A stretch of 64,000 bases of DNA from Coriobacteriaceae bacterium (GCA_025992705.1 DAJPGJ010000001.1:744001-808000); one strand, 5' to 3'; numbered from the stretch's first letter, positions 27,882 through 36,830 are shown. A program made the numbers and translations. Notes: generated by a model not told the origin, from the sequence alone.

Positions 27882-29107
27882 TTGCACCCGAGTACCATAT
27901 TCGTGATTGCGTCGAAGCGGATATGGACCTTATCCGCTATCTGTTTTCGGTCGAGGGATTCAGCGACTTGCAAAGTCCCGAGGGCATACGCGTTGCCGTT
28001 ACGCCCGATAACACGATGTACGGCGCTTGCCGTCTCGAGCAGGGAAGCGATGGCTCGTGGAACGTGCGTCCCATCGTCGTCTTCGATGTCGTGCAAGGCA
28101 AGGGCGTGGGCCGTGCGCTGCTCAAGGACGCGTTGCGCCTTCATCCGGACCTGCGCCTCGTTGCCCGTGGCGAGATTGAGCCTTTCTATTTGTCGTGCGG
28201 CTTCGAGCGTTGCGGTTGGGATGCCATCGCACCCGAGTATCGCGCCGAGTGCGATGCCTGCCCCGACAAGGCTGCATGTGGTCCGCTGCCTTTCCGCTCC
28301 CTTCCCATCGAGCGAACCTTCACCTTCCTCGGGACGAGCTCGGGTTGTGGCGTGCCGGCCTTTTTCTGCCATTGTCCGGCTTGCGAGGCGGCGCGCAAGG
28401 ACCCGGCAAAACGCCGCGGCTGCACGGGCGTTGCCTTGCGCGGTCACGGCATGACCGTCATCGACGCCTCGCCCGACATCCGCCACCAGCTCAATCGAGA
28501 GGGCATCGACGTCATTGACGACTTCTTCCTCACGCATGCGCACTACGACCACATGGGCGGGCTGGGCGAGTTCGAGTACTTCATCCGCCTCTACCTCATG
28601 AGCACCATGCCCTTTCATGGGAGCGAACACGCGATTGCCGAGACGCTCAGGGAATACTCCTACATGGATGATTGCTTCGCGCTCGACGTGATGGAGCCGT
28701 ATGACGTGCGCGAGGTGGACGGCCTTGCAATCCAGGCGTTGCCGCTCAAGCATGCGCCGGGCACCTTCGGCTATCTCATCACCACGCCCGAGGGACGCCG
28801 CACGTTCTACGCACCCGATACGAGCGATCTGGCGCCCGAGGTCATCGAGATACTCAGGGGCGTCGACAACCTCGTCATGGATTCGACCTTCTGGGAGAAT
28901 CACGGGGCCGCCCGTTCGCACCATGATGTGCACCAGACCGTGCATGAGGGCATCGACATCCTTGATGCCGGGCGCATCTACCTCACGCATCTTGCACCAC
29001 ACATGTGCGATCCGGGCGTGAACGAGATTGACGAGGTCTACGCATACGCCGCGCAGTTCGATGGTCGCGTCGTCGTGGCCGAAGACGGCATGCAGTTCAC
29101 GCTGTAA
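27878..29107 (+). CDS. GNAT acetyltransferase fused to a PhnP-like metallo-beta-lactamase hydrolase
   Basis: A 409-residue two-domain protein. The first 130 residues resemble a GNAT acetyltransferase, with VVQGKGVGRALLKDAL as the acetyl-CoA loop. Residues about 145-409 are a beta-lactamase-fold phosphodiesterase of PhnP type: FLGTSSGCG, a structural zinc knuckle (CHCPAC), the metal motif HAHYDHMGG, a second histidine (LKHAPGTFGY) and late HLAPHM. Known PhnP hydrolyses cyclic phosphodiesters. Overlapping start and stop codons (ATGA) with the flavin reductase gene mark it as the last gene of the cluster. The fusion is unusual. Confidence 0.8.
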   Translation: MIAPEYHIRDCVEADMDLIRYLFSVEGFSDLQSPEGIRVAVTPDNTMYGACRLEQGSDGSWNVRPIVVFDVVQGKGVGRALLKDALRLHPDLRLVARGEIEPFYLSCGFERCGWDAIAPEYRAECDACPDKAACGPLPFRSLPIERTFTFLGTSSGCGVPAFFCHCPACEAARKDPAKRRGCTGVALRGHGMTVIDASPDIRHQLNREGIDVIDDFFLTHAHYDHMGGLGEFEYFIRLYLMSTMPFHGSEHAIAETLREYSYMDDCFALDVMEPYDVREVDGLAIQALPLKHAPGTFGYLITTPEGRRTFYAPDTSDLAPEVIEILRGVDNLVMDSTFWENHGAARSHHDVHQTVHEGIDILDAGRIYLTHLAPHMCDPGVNEIDEVYAYAAQFDGRVVVAEDGMQFTL

Positions 29108-29125
29108 GCTGGTACCATATGCCGC

Positions 29126-29527
29126 ATGAGTAATGAGTATCGACTTTCGGCTCGGCAGATTCTGACGCGCATCATTTCGGTGATCGTCGCAGGCGTCGGT
29201 GGGTCGGCGTGTGGGTTTAGCCTCCTCATGCAGGTGCAGGAAATCGGTACGGTCATCGCATCGATTACGTGGTTCTCCGGGCTTCTGGCCGTGGTCTTTG
29301 CACTGGCGGGCTATGCCGTCTCCTGCGATCCCGGCAAGGGCAAGACCTATATTCCGCTTGCCGTCGTCATGGGGGCAATCCTTGTCGTCACGGGCTCTGC
29401 GCTCGCACGTATCTATCTGTACGCGCACATGGTCATCATCATCGCGCTTGTTGCCGCGGCCATCGAGGGCATCGTGCTCATCATCTATCACTTCATCTTG
29501 AAACGCGAAGATCCAGAGGCTCTGTAG
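29126..29527 (+). CDS. Small four-helix membrane protein, function unknown
   Basis: A 133-residue protein with four hydrophobic segments (about 13-33, 40-62, 75-93, 97-122) and short charged ends. I do not recognise the family. It lies 18 bases after the GNAT-hydrolase fusion, without a strong ribosome site, and 17 bases before the SixA-CHAD gene, so it may be cotranscribed with both. Confidence 0.6.
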   Translation: MSNEYRLSARQILTRIISVIVAGVGGSACGFSLLMQVQEIGTVIASITWFSGLLAVVFALAGYAVSCDPGKGKTYIPLAVVMGAILVVTGSALARIYLYAHMVIIIALVAAAIEGIVLIIYHFILKREDPEAL

Positions 29528-29544
29528 CCGCGAGGAGGGTTCCC

Positions 29545-30828
29545 ATGGTTTCCAGATTGGTTCTTGTCAGGCACGCTAAGACCCAGGCGCGCAACCCCGA
29601 GCTCATCGACAAGGACCGTCAGCTCACGCGTGCCGGTCGATATAGCATCGAGGCGCGGTTTCCCATCTCGCTCCAGCTTCTGGCTGACGAGGACGCCGCC
29701 GAGGTCAAGGTCTGGAGCAGCCCGGCGCTGCGTGCCATGCAAACCGCCGAGGTCGTTGCGCATGCGCTCGGCGTCGATGGCATCGAGGTGCGGGATTCGC
29801 TTTATGCCAACAGCGTCGATGCTTTCATGACCGAGCTCGTCGAAGAGCAGGGCACCGTTATCGCCGTCGGACATAATCCCTTCATGGACGAGCTCTACGC
29901 ACGCTTGAGCGGGGCTCCGCAGGGCATGGGAACTGGTGCCATGGCGTCGTTCGGTTTTGCGGCGACGGATGATCCGACAAGCGTTGGCTCGTGGCTCGAA
30001 TGGTTCGTGCAGGGCCCGCGTGTCGTGCTATGGCAGAGCATCGTCGATGTGGAGGATGCCCTTTCCGATGCCGCCGCACGCATCGCGCGCTGTAGCGTCA
30101 AGCTACTCGAGAATCCCGATGATCCTGAATCGTTGCATCAGTATCGCATCTCGTTGAGAATCGCGCGCTCGCTGCTGGGCTTCCTCGCCCCGTATTGCAA
30201 GGGTTCTGCGCTCAAGAAGACCATGCGCGATATCAAGAAGCTACAAGATCCGACCTCGCGTTTGCGCGAGCTAGACATGCTCTGCGAGGCGCTCGACCCG
30301 CAGACGGTCGAGGCACGTATCGTGACCGATGCTTGCACGCAGCTTCGTGCGGGATTCATCGAGCGCTTTGCTGCCGAGTCTACGCAAAAGGCAATTACGC
30401 GCGTGGTCGGGCGCATCAAGGACGTGCCCTGGCGTCGTTGCGTCAGGCAGTCCGGCCTCGATGCGCAGGAGCTTGTCAGGCACGTTTCGCAGATGCGTAC
30501 CGATTACGAGCTACAGATGGCGCACGTTGGCTATGACGACCAAGAGGCCGTTCATGACGTACGCAAGCTGGCCAAGGCGCTGCGCTACGTGACACGTGAG
30601 TTTGCAGAGCTTTTGCCTGATACGGCTGAGGATACCAATACACGGGCCAAGGCGGTGCAGGACATGCTCGGCGAACTCTGCGACTGCTGGAACAATGCGC
30701 AGCTCGTCATCGAGATATGCGGTCCGCAGGCGGTGCAGGTCGCCTCGCGTTTTGTCGTGCGCGCCGATGAGATCGTTGCCGATCTCAAGAGAAGTCGCAG
30801 CTGTGGTCTTGCGATAAGCGATTCGTAG
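29545..30828 (+). CDS. SixA-type histidine phosphatase fused to a CHAD domain
   Basis: A 427-residue fusion. The N-terminal 160 residues are a histidine-phosphatase domain (LVLVRHAKTQ with catalytic RHA, SSPALRAMQTAE, and VGHNPFMDEL with the second histidine). Residues about 185-427 are a CHAD domain, rich in Arg/His helices (ESLHQYRISLRIARSLL and AVHDVRKLAKALRYV). CHAD domains bind polyphosphate, so a role in polyphosphate or phosphoprotein metabolism is plausible. ATG 29545 follows CGAGGAGGG; upstream in-frame starts overlap the preceding gene. Confidence 0.85.
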   Translation: MVSRLVLVRHAKTQARNPELIDKDRQLTRAGRYSIEARFPISLQLLADEDAAEVKVWSSPALRAMQTAEVVAHALGVDGIEVRDSLYANSVDAFMTELVEEQGTVIAVGHNPFMDELYARLSGAPQGMGTGAMASFGFAATDDPTSVGSWLEWFVQGPRVVLWQSIVDVEDALSDAAARIARCSVKLLENPDDPESLHQYRISLRIARSLLGFLAPYCKGSALKKTMRDIKKLQDPTSRLRELDMLCEALDPQTVEARIVTDACTQLRAGFIERFAAESTQKAITRVVGRIKDVPWRRCVRQSGLDAQELVRHVSQMRTDYELQMAHVGYDDQEAVHDVRKLAKALRYVTREFAELLPDTAEDTNTRAKAVQDMLGELCDCWNNAQLVIEICGPQAVQVASRFVVRADEIVADLKRSRSCGLAISDS

Positions 30829-30961
30829 GCTTCGGGATAGGGAAAACGAGGGCAAGGCGGCCTTGGTGTCAGGCAAGTTGTCTTCTGTTTGAAAAGTAAG
30901 GTATTTTATGTGTCCGTCGTTGTGGTAACATAGCAACTCGCGTGCGGGGCACGCAGCATAT

Positions 30962-31038
<77 letters not shown>

Positions 31039-31048
31039 GCAAAAGACG

Positions 31049-31078
31049 AGGTCAGCGGGTTTTCTCGCTGGCCTTTTT
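31049..31078 (+). terminator. Rho-independent terminator after tRNA-Pro
   Basis: The stem AGGTCAGCG / CGCTGGCCT (one wobble) is followed by TTTTT. Confidence 0.75.
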
Positions 31079-31348
31079 AGTTGCGTGTGCGTTTCGTGCG
31101 CGTTTTTGTCGCGCCCGTGCTTTTTCTGCAAACAGTCGGGCCTCGGTAACCACGCGCAATCTGGGATGGTTGCTACGATGCAACGCGGTGACGCTCGTAT
31201 GTCATTCAAGCGTCGTGGCGTAACCCTCACCTTTCATCCCCAAAACCGTGCCCAGGGGGTCATGCTCGTGATTGACGCCCTCCCTAGACTTTCTCATGCC
31301 CGGTGACGCCGGAAAACCATGTAAACGTGGAGGAAGTGGGGACGCCTC
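31079..31348 (+). other. Gene-free interval before the MFS gene
   Basis: No ORF here has a ribosome site or recognisable product, and no clear promoter or repeat is visible. Confidence 0.3.
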
Positions 31349-32605
31349 GTGATTCAGCCGAAGTACCAGAACTATCTTGTCGTGAGCCTTTCGGTATTGG
31401 CCGTTGGGGTGACCATGGCAATGGTCCAATACAAGGTTCCCACGATCATGATCGCCATCATGGAGCAGTATGCCATGTCGGCAAGTGGCGGCTCGTGGCT
31501 CATGTCCATCTTCACGCTCATGATGGCCGTGACGGCAATCGTCATAGGTGAGTTGTCGGTTCGCATGAGTCCGAAGAGAATCATCGTGTTCGCGACGTGC
31601 CTCATCGTTCTCGGCTCTGTTATGGGGGCATTCGCGCCCAATGGCATCGTCTTGCTCGTGTCACGTGGCATAGAGGGCATAGCACTTACGGCGGTGACCA
31701 CGTGCGGCCCACTGGTCATACAAGAAAGCGTCGCACCAGGGCGTATCGGCACCTCCATGGGCATCTGGGGCATGTGGGGATCTTTGGGTTCCGCCATCGC
31801 CGCGTTTCTGACGCCATTGGTCTTCGCGTTTGCGGGGCTCACCTCGCTTTGGCTCTTTTACGGTGCGCTGGTCGTGATTGCGACTGTCATCATGTGCATT
31901 TGCGTAAGAGATCCTTTCAAGAAGGGCTCGCCTGTGGCGCCCGAGGACGCAGTCAATGCCTCCGAAGGGGCTTCGGGGGTGGCGCAATCGGACGTCACAC
32001 CTGGCAAGGCAGCCGCCTCTCATATAGGAGCGAAGCCCTCGTATCGCGAGCTTCTGACGAAGGACGTCCTGCTCTTTTTCTGCGGGTTCATCGCGTTTAA
32101 CATATGCTTGCTTGCGGTCCTGAGCCTGGTTCCCTCGATTTTGCAGATGCGCGGCATGGATGTGAGCCTGTCGGGTTTCGTAAGCACGCTGCCGATGATA
32201 ATCTCGGTTGCCTCTTCTCCTTTCTTCGGAATGCTATCTGACAAGACCGGCAAGACCAAATGGCTGCTCGTCTTCTGCCTGTTCTTCCTGGGGCCATGCA
32301 CCTTCGTTCTCTACAACTTCGAAGGTGCCGTGATGTGGGTGGGAGCAGTGGTCATGGGTGTGATCGGAATGGGCACCACCGGCCTCATGATAACCGCCTT
32401 CATGAAGGTGATCAGTAGACCGGAGCTTGCGACTATCGGCATGGGCGTCCTTATCTGCGTCCAGGGGATTGGGCAGTTCCTGGGCACGTTCCTTGTCCAG
32501 GGCTTGCTGGGCCCCTCGTTCGAGAACACGCTTCTCGCTGGCAGTGTCGTCATGGTCATCGGCCTTGTCGGCACACTGTGCACGGCACTTTGCAAGATGC
32601 GGTAA
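31349..32605 (+). CDS. MFS transporter (12 transmembrane segments)
   Basis: A 418-residue major facilitator superfamily permease with about 12 hydrophobic segments and a central cytoplasmic loop (about 190-232). The loop-2/3 region GELSVRMSPKRIIV and the mid-protein GMLSDKTGKTKWLL are the expected charged MFS motifs. The substrate cannot be predicted. It starts at GTG 31349 behind a weak GAGGAAGTGGGG site. No partner gene is adjacent upstream; the following genes encode two more transporters. Confidence 0.82.
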   Translation: MIQPKYQNYLVVSLSVLAVGVTMAMVQYKVPTIMIAIMEQYAMSASGGSWLMSIFTLMMAVTAIVIGELSVRMSPKRIIVFATCLIVLGSVMGAFAPNGIVLLVSRGIEGIALTAVTTCGPLVIQESVAPGRIGTSMGIWGMWGSLGSAIAAFLTPLVFAFAGLTSLWLFYGALVVIATVIMCICVRDPFKKGSPVAPEDAVNASEGASGVAQSDVTPGKAAASHIGAKPSYRELLTKDVLLFFCGFIAFNICLLAVLSLVPSILQMRGMDVSLSGFVSTLPMIISVASSPFFGMLSDKTGKTKWLLVFCLFFLGPCTFVLYNFEGAVMWVGAVVMGVIGMGTTGLMITAFMKVISRPELATIGMGVLICVQGIGQFLGTFLVQGLLGPSFENTLLAGSVVMVIGLVGTLCTALCKMR

Positions 32606-32663
32606 GGAGAGAGCTGAGGCATTCGCCTGCGCAAAGTGCATTGCGATAGTGCGTCTTTACGAG

Positions 32664-32690
32664 AATAATGCACTGCGACAGTGCATTATT
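32664..32690. promoter_or_regulatory. Perfect 12-bp palindrome between transporter genes
   Basis: AATAATGCACTG, CGA and CAGTGCATTATT form a perfect dyad 58 bases after the first MFS gene. There is no T-run after it, so an operator is more likely than a terminator. An imperfect related sequence (GTGCATTGCGATAGTGC) lies 25 bases upstream. Confidence 0.5.
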
Positions 32691-32824
32691 GGGCTAGTAA
32701 AGATTCTCTCGAGAATACGCCCCAGCAACAGCTCCACTCGAATAATAAATAACGCATTTCACCTATTCGGTAGTACAATGCTCTTGACAAACAATGAATG
32801 CACACTATCGAATGTGGGGCCAAA

Positions 32825-34288
32825 ATGGCGGCTGATGCGAGCATACCAAGCCCGCCGGTGGGCGTGGCGCGGACGGCGATGATCGTCGTCCTGCTCGCGA
32901 GCAATCTCCTCGCGTCGTTCACGCAGTCGCTCATGAACGTCGCGCTCGATTACGTCGCAACCGACTTCCACATCACGCTCTCCCAAGCTAACTGGATGGT
33001 GCTCGCCTTCACGATCGTCACCGCGACGACCATCACCATGGCGGCGAAGCTTCTCGAGCGCATAGGCCTTCACAAGCTCATGACCATCGGCTTCGTCTTC
33101 TCGTTCGTAGGCTCGCTGCTCGGCTTCTTTGCCTGGAACTATCCGGTCATGATCGTCGCCCGTGCCCTCCAGGCCGTTTGCACGGGGCTGTGCTTCCCGC
33201 TCATCAACGAGGCGCTGCTCACCATCGCGCCAAAGGGCAAGGCGGCGACCTTGCTCGCCGTGAACAGCGGTGTCATTGGCGTTGCGCTGGCGTTTGCCCC
33301 GCCCGTTTCCGGTCTCATCATCACTTGCATCGGCCTTCGCCCGCTCTTCCTCATCCCCGCGGTGATTGCCCTTCTTCTCATCATTGCGGGCAGGCCCGCT
33401 ATCCACAATCTGTATATGCGCAGGAAAGCCCATATCGACATCCCGAGCGTTGCGCTGAGTTTTGTCGGCCTGGCTTGCTTCCTCTATGGTCTTAACGAGA
33501 TTTCGCATGAGGTCTTTCCGTCGCTCGTCATCATGCTCGCCGGCATCGCGATACTCGCCATCTTCGTGTATCGTCAGCTGCACATCGACGAGCCCCTGCT
33601 CAATCTGACGCCGCTGCGCAATCCGGTGTTCACCGTCGGAGAGACGCTCGTCACGCTTGCGTTCATGGCATCGGTGTACATGAGTCTGCTCGTCCCCCTG
33701 TATCTCGAGGGTGCGGCGTCGTACTCGCCGTTCATAGCCGGATGCATGTGCATCGCACCCATCCTGTGCTATGCGGCCTGTTGCTTTCCCAGTGGCCACC
33801 TGCTCGCGAAGCACGGCGTATGGCCACTCGTTCCGGTGGGATTTGCGATCGTGCTCATCGGCTACGTCGGCATGTACTTCGCCTCCGCGCAGCTGCTCGT
33901 CATCGTCTTGCTCGCCTGCGCTGCCATAGCCTATGCGGGCATCGGCATTTTCTTCCCGGCGGTAAAGACCGTCGACCTCAACGCGCTTCCCCGCGCCATC
34001 TCCTCGTATGGCTCGTCCATCCACTCGACGATCGTGCAGATCGGCAGCTCAGTCTCGTCGGCTCTCTTCGTCGGCATCATGTCCGGCGATATCACCCATT
34101 TGATGGCGGGGGGAATGAGCAAGGCCGATGCCTACGCGTTTGGCTTTTCGCATACCCTGCTCATTGCCATCGGCATATTGATAGTGGCGGTCATTCTCAC
34201 TGTCGTCTATACGCGTCTCGTGCGCCGTCAGAAGGGGAAGACGGCTGTTGCGGACAGCGCGACGAGCGAGAAAACCGGGAGAGGATAG
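32825..34288 (+). CDS. MFS drug/solute transporter (DHA2-like, 14 segments)
   Basis: A 487-residue permease resembling the 14-segment EmrB/QacA branch: MNVALDYVATDFHITLSQANWMVLAFT, then ARALQAVCTGLCFPLINEAL and PVSGLIITCIGLRPLFLI, the motif C/D5 region of drug:proton antiporters. The substrate is unknown; export of a toxic compound is possible. ATG 32825 follows a GGGG site; ATG 32798 is an alternative nine codons upstream. The APC permease gene starts 12 bases after it. Confidence 0.82.
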   Translation: MAADASIPSPPVGVARTAMIVVLLASNLLASFTQSLMNVALDYVATDFHITLSQANWMVLAFTIVTATTITMAAKLLERIGLHKLMTIGFVFSFVGSLLGFFAWNYPVMIVARALQAVCTGLCFPLINEALLTIAPKGKAATLLAVNSGVIGVALAFAPPVSGLIITCIGLRPLFLIPAVIALLLIIAGRPAIHNLYMRRKAHIDIPSVALSFVGLACFLYGLNEISHEVFPSLVIMLAGIAILAIFVYRQLHIDEPLLNLTPLRNPVFTVGETLVTLAFMASVYMSLLVPLYLEGAASYSPFIAGCMCIAPILCYAACCFPSGHLLAKHGVWPLVPVGFAIVLIGYVGMYFASAQLLVIVLLACAAIAYAGIGIFFPAVKTVDLNALPRAISSYGSSIHSTIVQIGSSVSSALFVGIMSGDITHLMAGGMSKADAYAFGFSHTLLIAIGILIVAVILTVVYTRLVRRQKGKTAVADSATSEKTGRG

Positions 34289-34300
34289 GAGGGGGTTATC

Positions 34301-35722
34301 ATGACTGATACCAAGGATGCAGCTCCGAAGACGGATGCTTCGGTGCAAGGTGACTCGCCAGCTGCGACACAGACGGCGGACGCGTCTTCGTCACAGGGAG
34401 ATGCCGGCTTCAAGAGGACGGTCGGCGTGTTCGACATGGTGGTCTATGGCCTCATCTTCATGGTGCCCATCGCCACGTTCAGCCTCTTTGGCGGCGTGTC
34501 CAACGCATCGGGCGGTATGCCGGCACTCGCGTATTTCGTCGCCTTCATCGGCATGTTCTTTTCCGTGCTGTCTTTTGGCGTGATGATCGGAACCTTCCCG
34601 TCGTCGGGCTCCATCTATACCTACACGTCCAAGAGCATCGGCAAGGGCCTCGGATTCGTGGCCGGCTGGCTCATGTTGCTGCAGTATCTCACGTCGCCCG
34701 ACATGGTCTTCATCATGGGTGCCGAGGCGCTGAGCACCTACGTGCCGCAGATTCCGGTCTGGGGCTGGTGCCTCATCTTCCTCGTCTTCGTCTTCGTCGT
34801 CGCGTCACGCGGCATGAGCACGACGATGTTCGTCAACCGGATCGCGCTCATCCTCGAGTTCATCGTGCTCGGCATGTTCATCGTGTTCGGCGTGGTCTAC
34901 ATCATCGGACACCCCGAGACGAGCGGCTTCTCGCTGACCGCCCTGTTCAATCCCAATACCTTCTCGGTATCTGACGTCATGGGCGCCGCCTCGCTGGCGG
35001 TGTTCTCGTTCGTGGGCTTCGGGTGCGTGGCGACGCTCACCGACGAGGCGAAGGACGAGCGCCACGGGCCGTCGCGCGCGATGATGATCATGGTCATCAT
35101 CCTCGTGGCCATCTTCGTCCTGACGTGCTTTATCGCCACCTGCGTCGATCCGTCGGGCCAGATTTGCAAGAACGACGAGAACAACGGCTTCTACCATATC
35201 GCCGAGCTCGTGGGCGGCAAGTGGTTTGGCGTCGTCTGTGCCGTGTCCGTGGCCTTGGCCCAGGGCGTCTTCACCGGCTTGGTCGCGACGGTGTCCGTAT
35301 CGCGCATCCTCTACGTCATGGGCAAGAGCGGGTCGCTTCCCGGCGTCTTGGCCAAGATCGAGGAGAAGCGCCAGGTGCCCATCGTCGCCACGTGCTTCGT
35401 GTCGGCCCTCTCGCTTGTCCTGCTCGCGCCCTTCCTGTTCATCGGCATGGAGGGATTGGGCAAGGTCGTGAACTTCGGTGCGCTTTCCACGTACTTTCTG
35501 CTTAACCTCTGCGTGGTCGTATGGTTCTGGTTCAAGAAGAAGGATCACGGCAATCCCGGACGTTTTCTGGTCTGCCCCATCTTGGGCATGATTGTGGTCT
35601 TTGCGTTGCTGCTCTCACTTGATGTGCCCGCCAAGATCATCGGCGTCGTGTGGATAGCCATCGGCATCGTGTACTACCTGGTCATGACACGCGCTCTGCA
35701 CCGCGAGATTACCATGGAGTGA
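34301..35722 (+). CDS. APC superfamily amino acid permease
   Basis: A 473-residue permease with about 12 hydrophobic segments. The cytoplasmic first 45 residues are Ala/Ser/Asp-rich. KRTVGVFDMVVYGLIFMVP begins segment 1, and the following G(G)MPALAYFVAFIGMFF and SSGSIYTYTSKSIGKGLGF match the substrate-binding unwound helix and the loop typical of amino acid-polyamine-organocation transporters. It has GGAGGGGG as ribosome site and probably shares a transcript with the upstream MFS gene. Confidence 0.88.
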   Translation: MTDTKDAAPKTDASVQGDSPAATQTADASSSQGDAGFKRTVGVFDMVVYGLIFMVPIATFSLFGGVSNASGGMPALAYFVAFIGMFFSVLSFGVMIGTFPSSGSIYTYTSKSIGKGLGFVAGWLMLLQYLTSPDMVFIMGAEALSTYVPQIPVWGWCLIFLVFVFVVASRGMSTTMFVNRIALILEFIVLGMFIVFGVVYIIGHPETSGFSLTALFNPNTFSVSDVMGAASLAVFSFVGFGCVATLTDEAKDERHGPSRAMMIMVIILVAIFVLTCFIATCVDPSGQICKNDENNGFYHIAELVGGKWFGVVCAVSVALAQGVFTGLVATVSVSRILYVMGKSGSLPGVLAKIEEKRQVPIVATCFVSALSLVLLAPFLFIGMEGLGKVVNFGALSTYFLLNLCVVVWFWFKKKDHGNPGRFLVCPILGMIVVFALLLSLDVPAKIIGVVWIAIGIVYYLVMTRALHREITME

Positions 35723-35794
35723 GCAGGTGGAAAACGTGTCACAGGCGCTTGGTACTCTCGGTTTGTCGTTCAGTTCAAACGAAGGAGAAACATC

Positions 35795-35893
35795 ATGGGC
35801 GTCTTGTCGGCATTACTCGCAGGTTCCAGCGCGATGGCGTGGTTCGTCATCATCATGATGCTCGCGATTCTGTTTTGCGGGCCTTCGAAGTGA
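35795..35893 (+). CDS. 32-residue hydrophobic micro-protein
   Basis: A short ORF with a good ribosome site (GAAGGAGAAA, 5 bases before ATG). The predicted peptide has one membrane-spanning helix (AWFVIIMMLAILFC) and a short Pro-Ser-Lys tail. It lies 72 bases after the APC permease, where it could act as a small accessory subunit. No homologue is recognised. Confidence 0.5.
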   Translation: MGVLSALLAGSSAMAWFVIIMMLAILFCGPSK

Positions 35894-35906
35894 GGGGATA
35901 CGGGGG

Positions 35907-35974
35907 CGTGACAAGGGGGACGGGGGTTCTGTCACATCCATGGATGTGACAGAACCCCCGTCCCCCTTGTCACG
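35907..35974. repeat. 68-bp perfect palindrome
   Basis: Two 34-bp arms are perfectly complementary with no spacer, centred between 35940 and 35941 (TCCATGGA). The arms contain GGGGGACGGGGG and TGTCACATCC. It lies between the micro-ORF and the convergent - strand hydrolase gene and would form a very stable hairpin on either strand, so it may terminate both. Confidence 0.85.
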
Positions 35975-35997
35975 AAAACGCCGTGCGAAGATGCCTC

Positions 35998-36810
35998 CTA
36001 CAGCTCGAAAATCTGGCCTGCGTAGGTTGCCTCGACGATGTCGGGGAGCTCCTCCTGCAGGATTTCGAGCGCATGCTCTCCCGTGCAATGGCCGGTGTAG
36101 ATCTTGTCGATGCCAAGCTCGCGGATGGTTTGCGCAAGGGCGTGTACTTCGTCATCTTCGCGCAGGAACAGGTGCAATCCGCCGACGAGCGTGCGGATGG
36201 GCTTGCCGGGAAACGCAGCACGCGCCTCGTTGATGATGGTCTCGATGCCTCCGTGGGAGCAGCTGTTGAAGATGACGAGTCCCGCGGGCGTCTCGATGAT
36301 GAGGCTCTGCTCGTGGTCGAATCCGTCGCCGACGAGCCCGTCATCGGTCTTCAGGTAGAGGTGCTCGCGCTCGCCGATCTTGTCGAGCCCCTTTGTGCTG
36401 TGGCCCAGGAGCCATGCGCCGGACGCGAATTGCAGGGCATCGTCGACGCGCTCGATACGTGATGCCTGCTGCTCGAGAAGCCCCCTCTGGATGCCGATGT
36501 ACTTCATGTCGCCTTTGGCATCGCTCCAGCATACCTCCTCGCAGGCATCCTGGATGAGCAGCGGCGCATGGTCGTTGATTGCGAAGAAGTCCCCGAAACC
36601 GTCGGCATGGTCGTAATGGGCGTGGGAGAGCACGCAATAGTCGACATCTGACAGGTCGATGCCGAGGGCCTGCGCGTTTTGCGCGAAGAGCCCCGATGCG
36701 CCCGAATCGAGCAGGATGGTAGCGTCGTCGGTCTCGATGAGCGCGGAGAACCCCCATTCGCAGCCGAGCCCTTTTTGCGCGTCATTGTCCACGAGTATCG
36801 TCGTCTTCAT
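35998..36810 (-). CDS. Metallo-beta-lactamase-fold hydrolase
   Basis: A 270-residue hydrolase. Two-metal motifs are present: SHAHYDHADG (about residue 62), the later SCSHGGIET, and GGLHLF followed by TGHCTG. This pattern resembles the archaeal-type MJ0301/dihydropterin family more than lactamases. The reaction is unknown. The ATG at 36810 is favoured because GAGGAG lies 7 bases before it; ATG 36816 is two codons upstream. It is transcribed divergently from yjbQ with a palindrome between them. Confidence 0.8.
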   Translation of the reverse strand: MKTTILVDNDAQKGLGCEWGFSALIETDDATILLDSGASGLFAQNAQALGIDLSDVDYCVLSHAHYDHADGFGDFFAINDHAPLLIQDACEEVCWSDAKGDMKYIGIQRGLLEQQASRIERVDDALQFASGAWLLGHSTKGLDKIGEREHLYLKTDDGLVGDGFDHEQSLIIETPAGLVIFNSCSHGGIETIINEARAAFPGKPIRTLVGGLHLFLREDDEVHALAQTIRELGIDKIYTGHCTGEHALEILQEELPDIVEATYAGQIFEL

Positions 36811-36830
36811 GGTCATGCTCCTCGCCGTCG

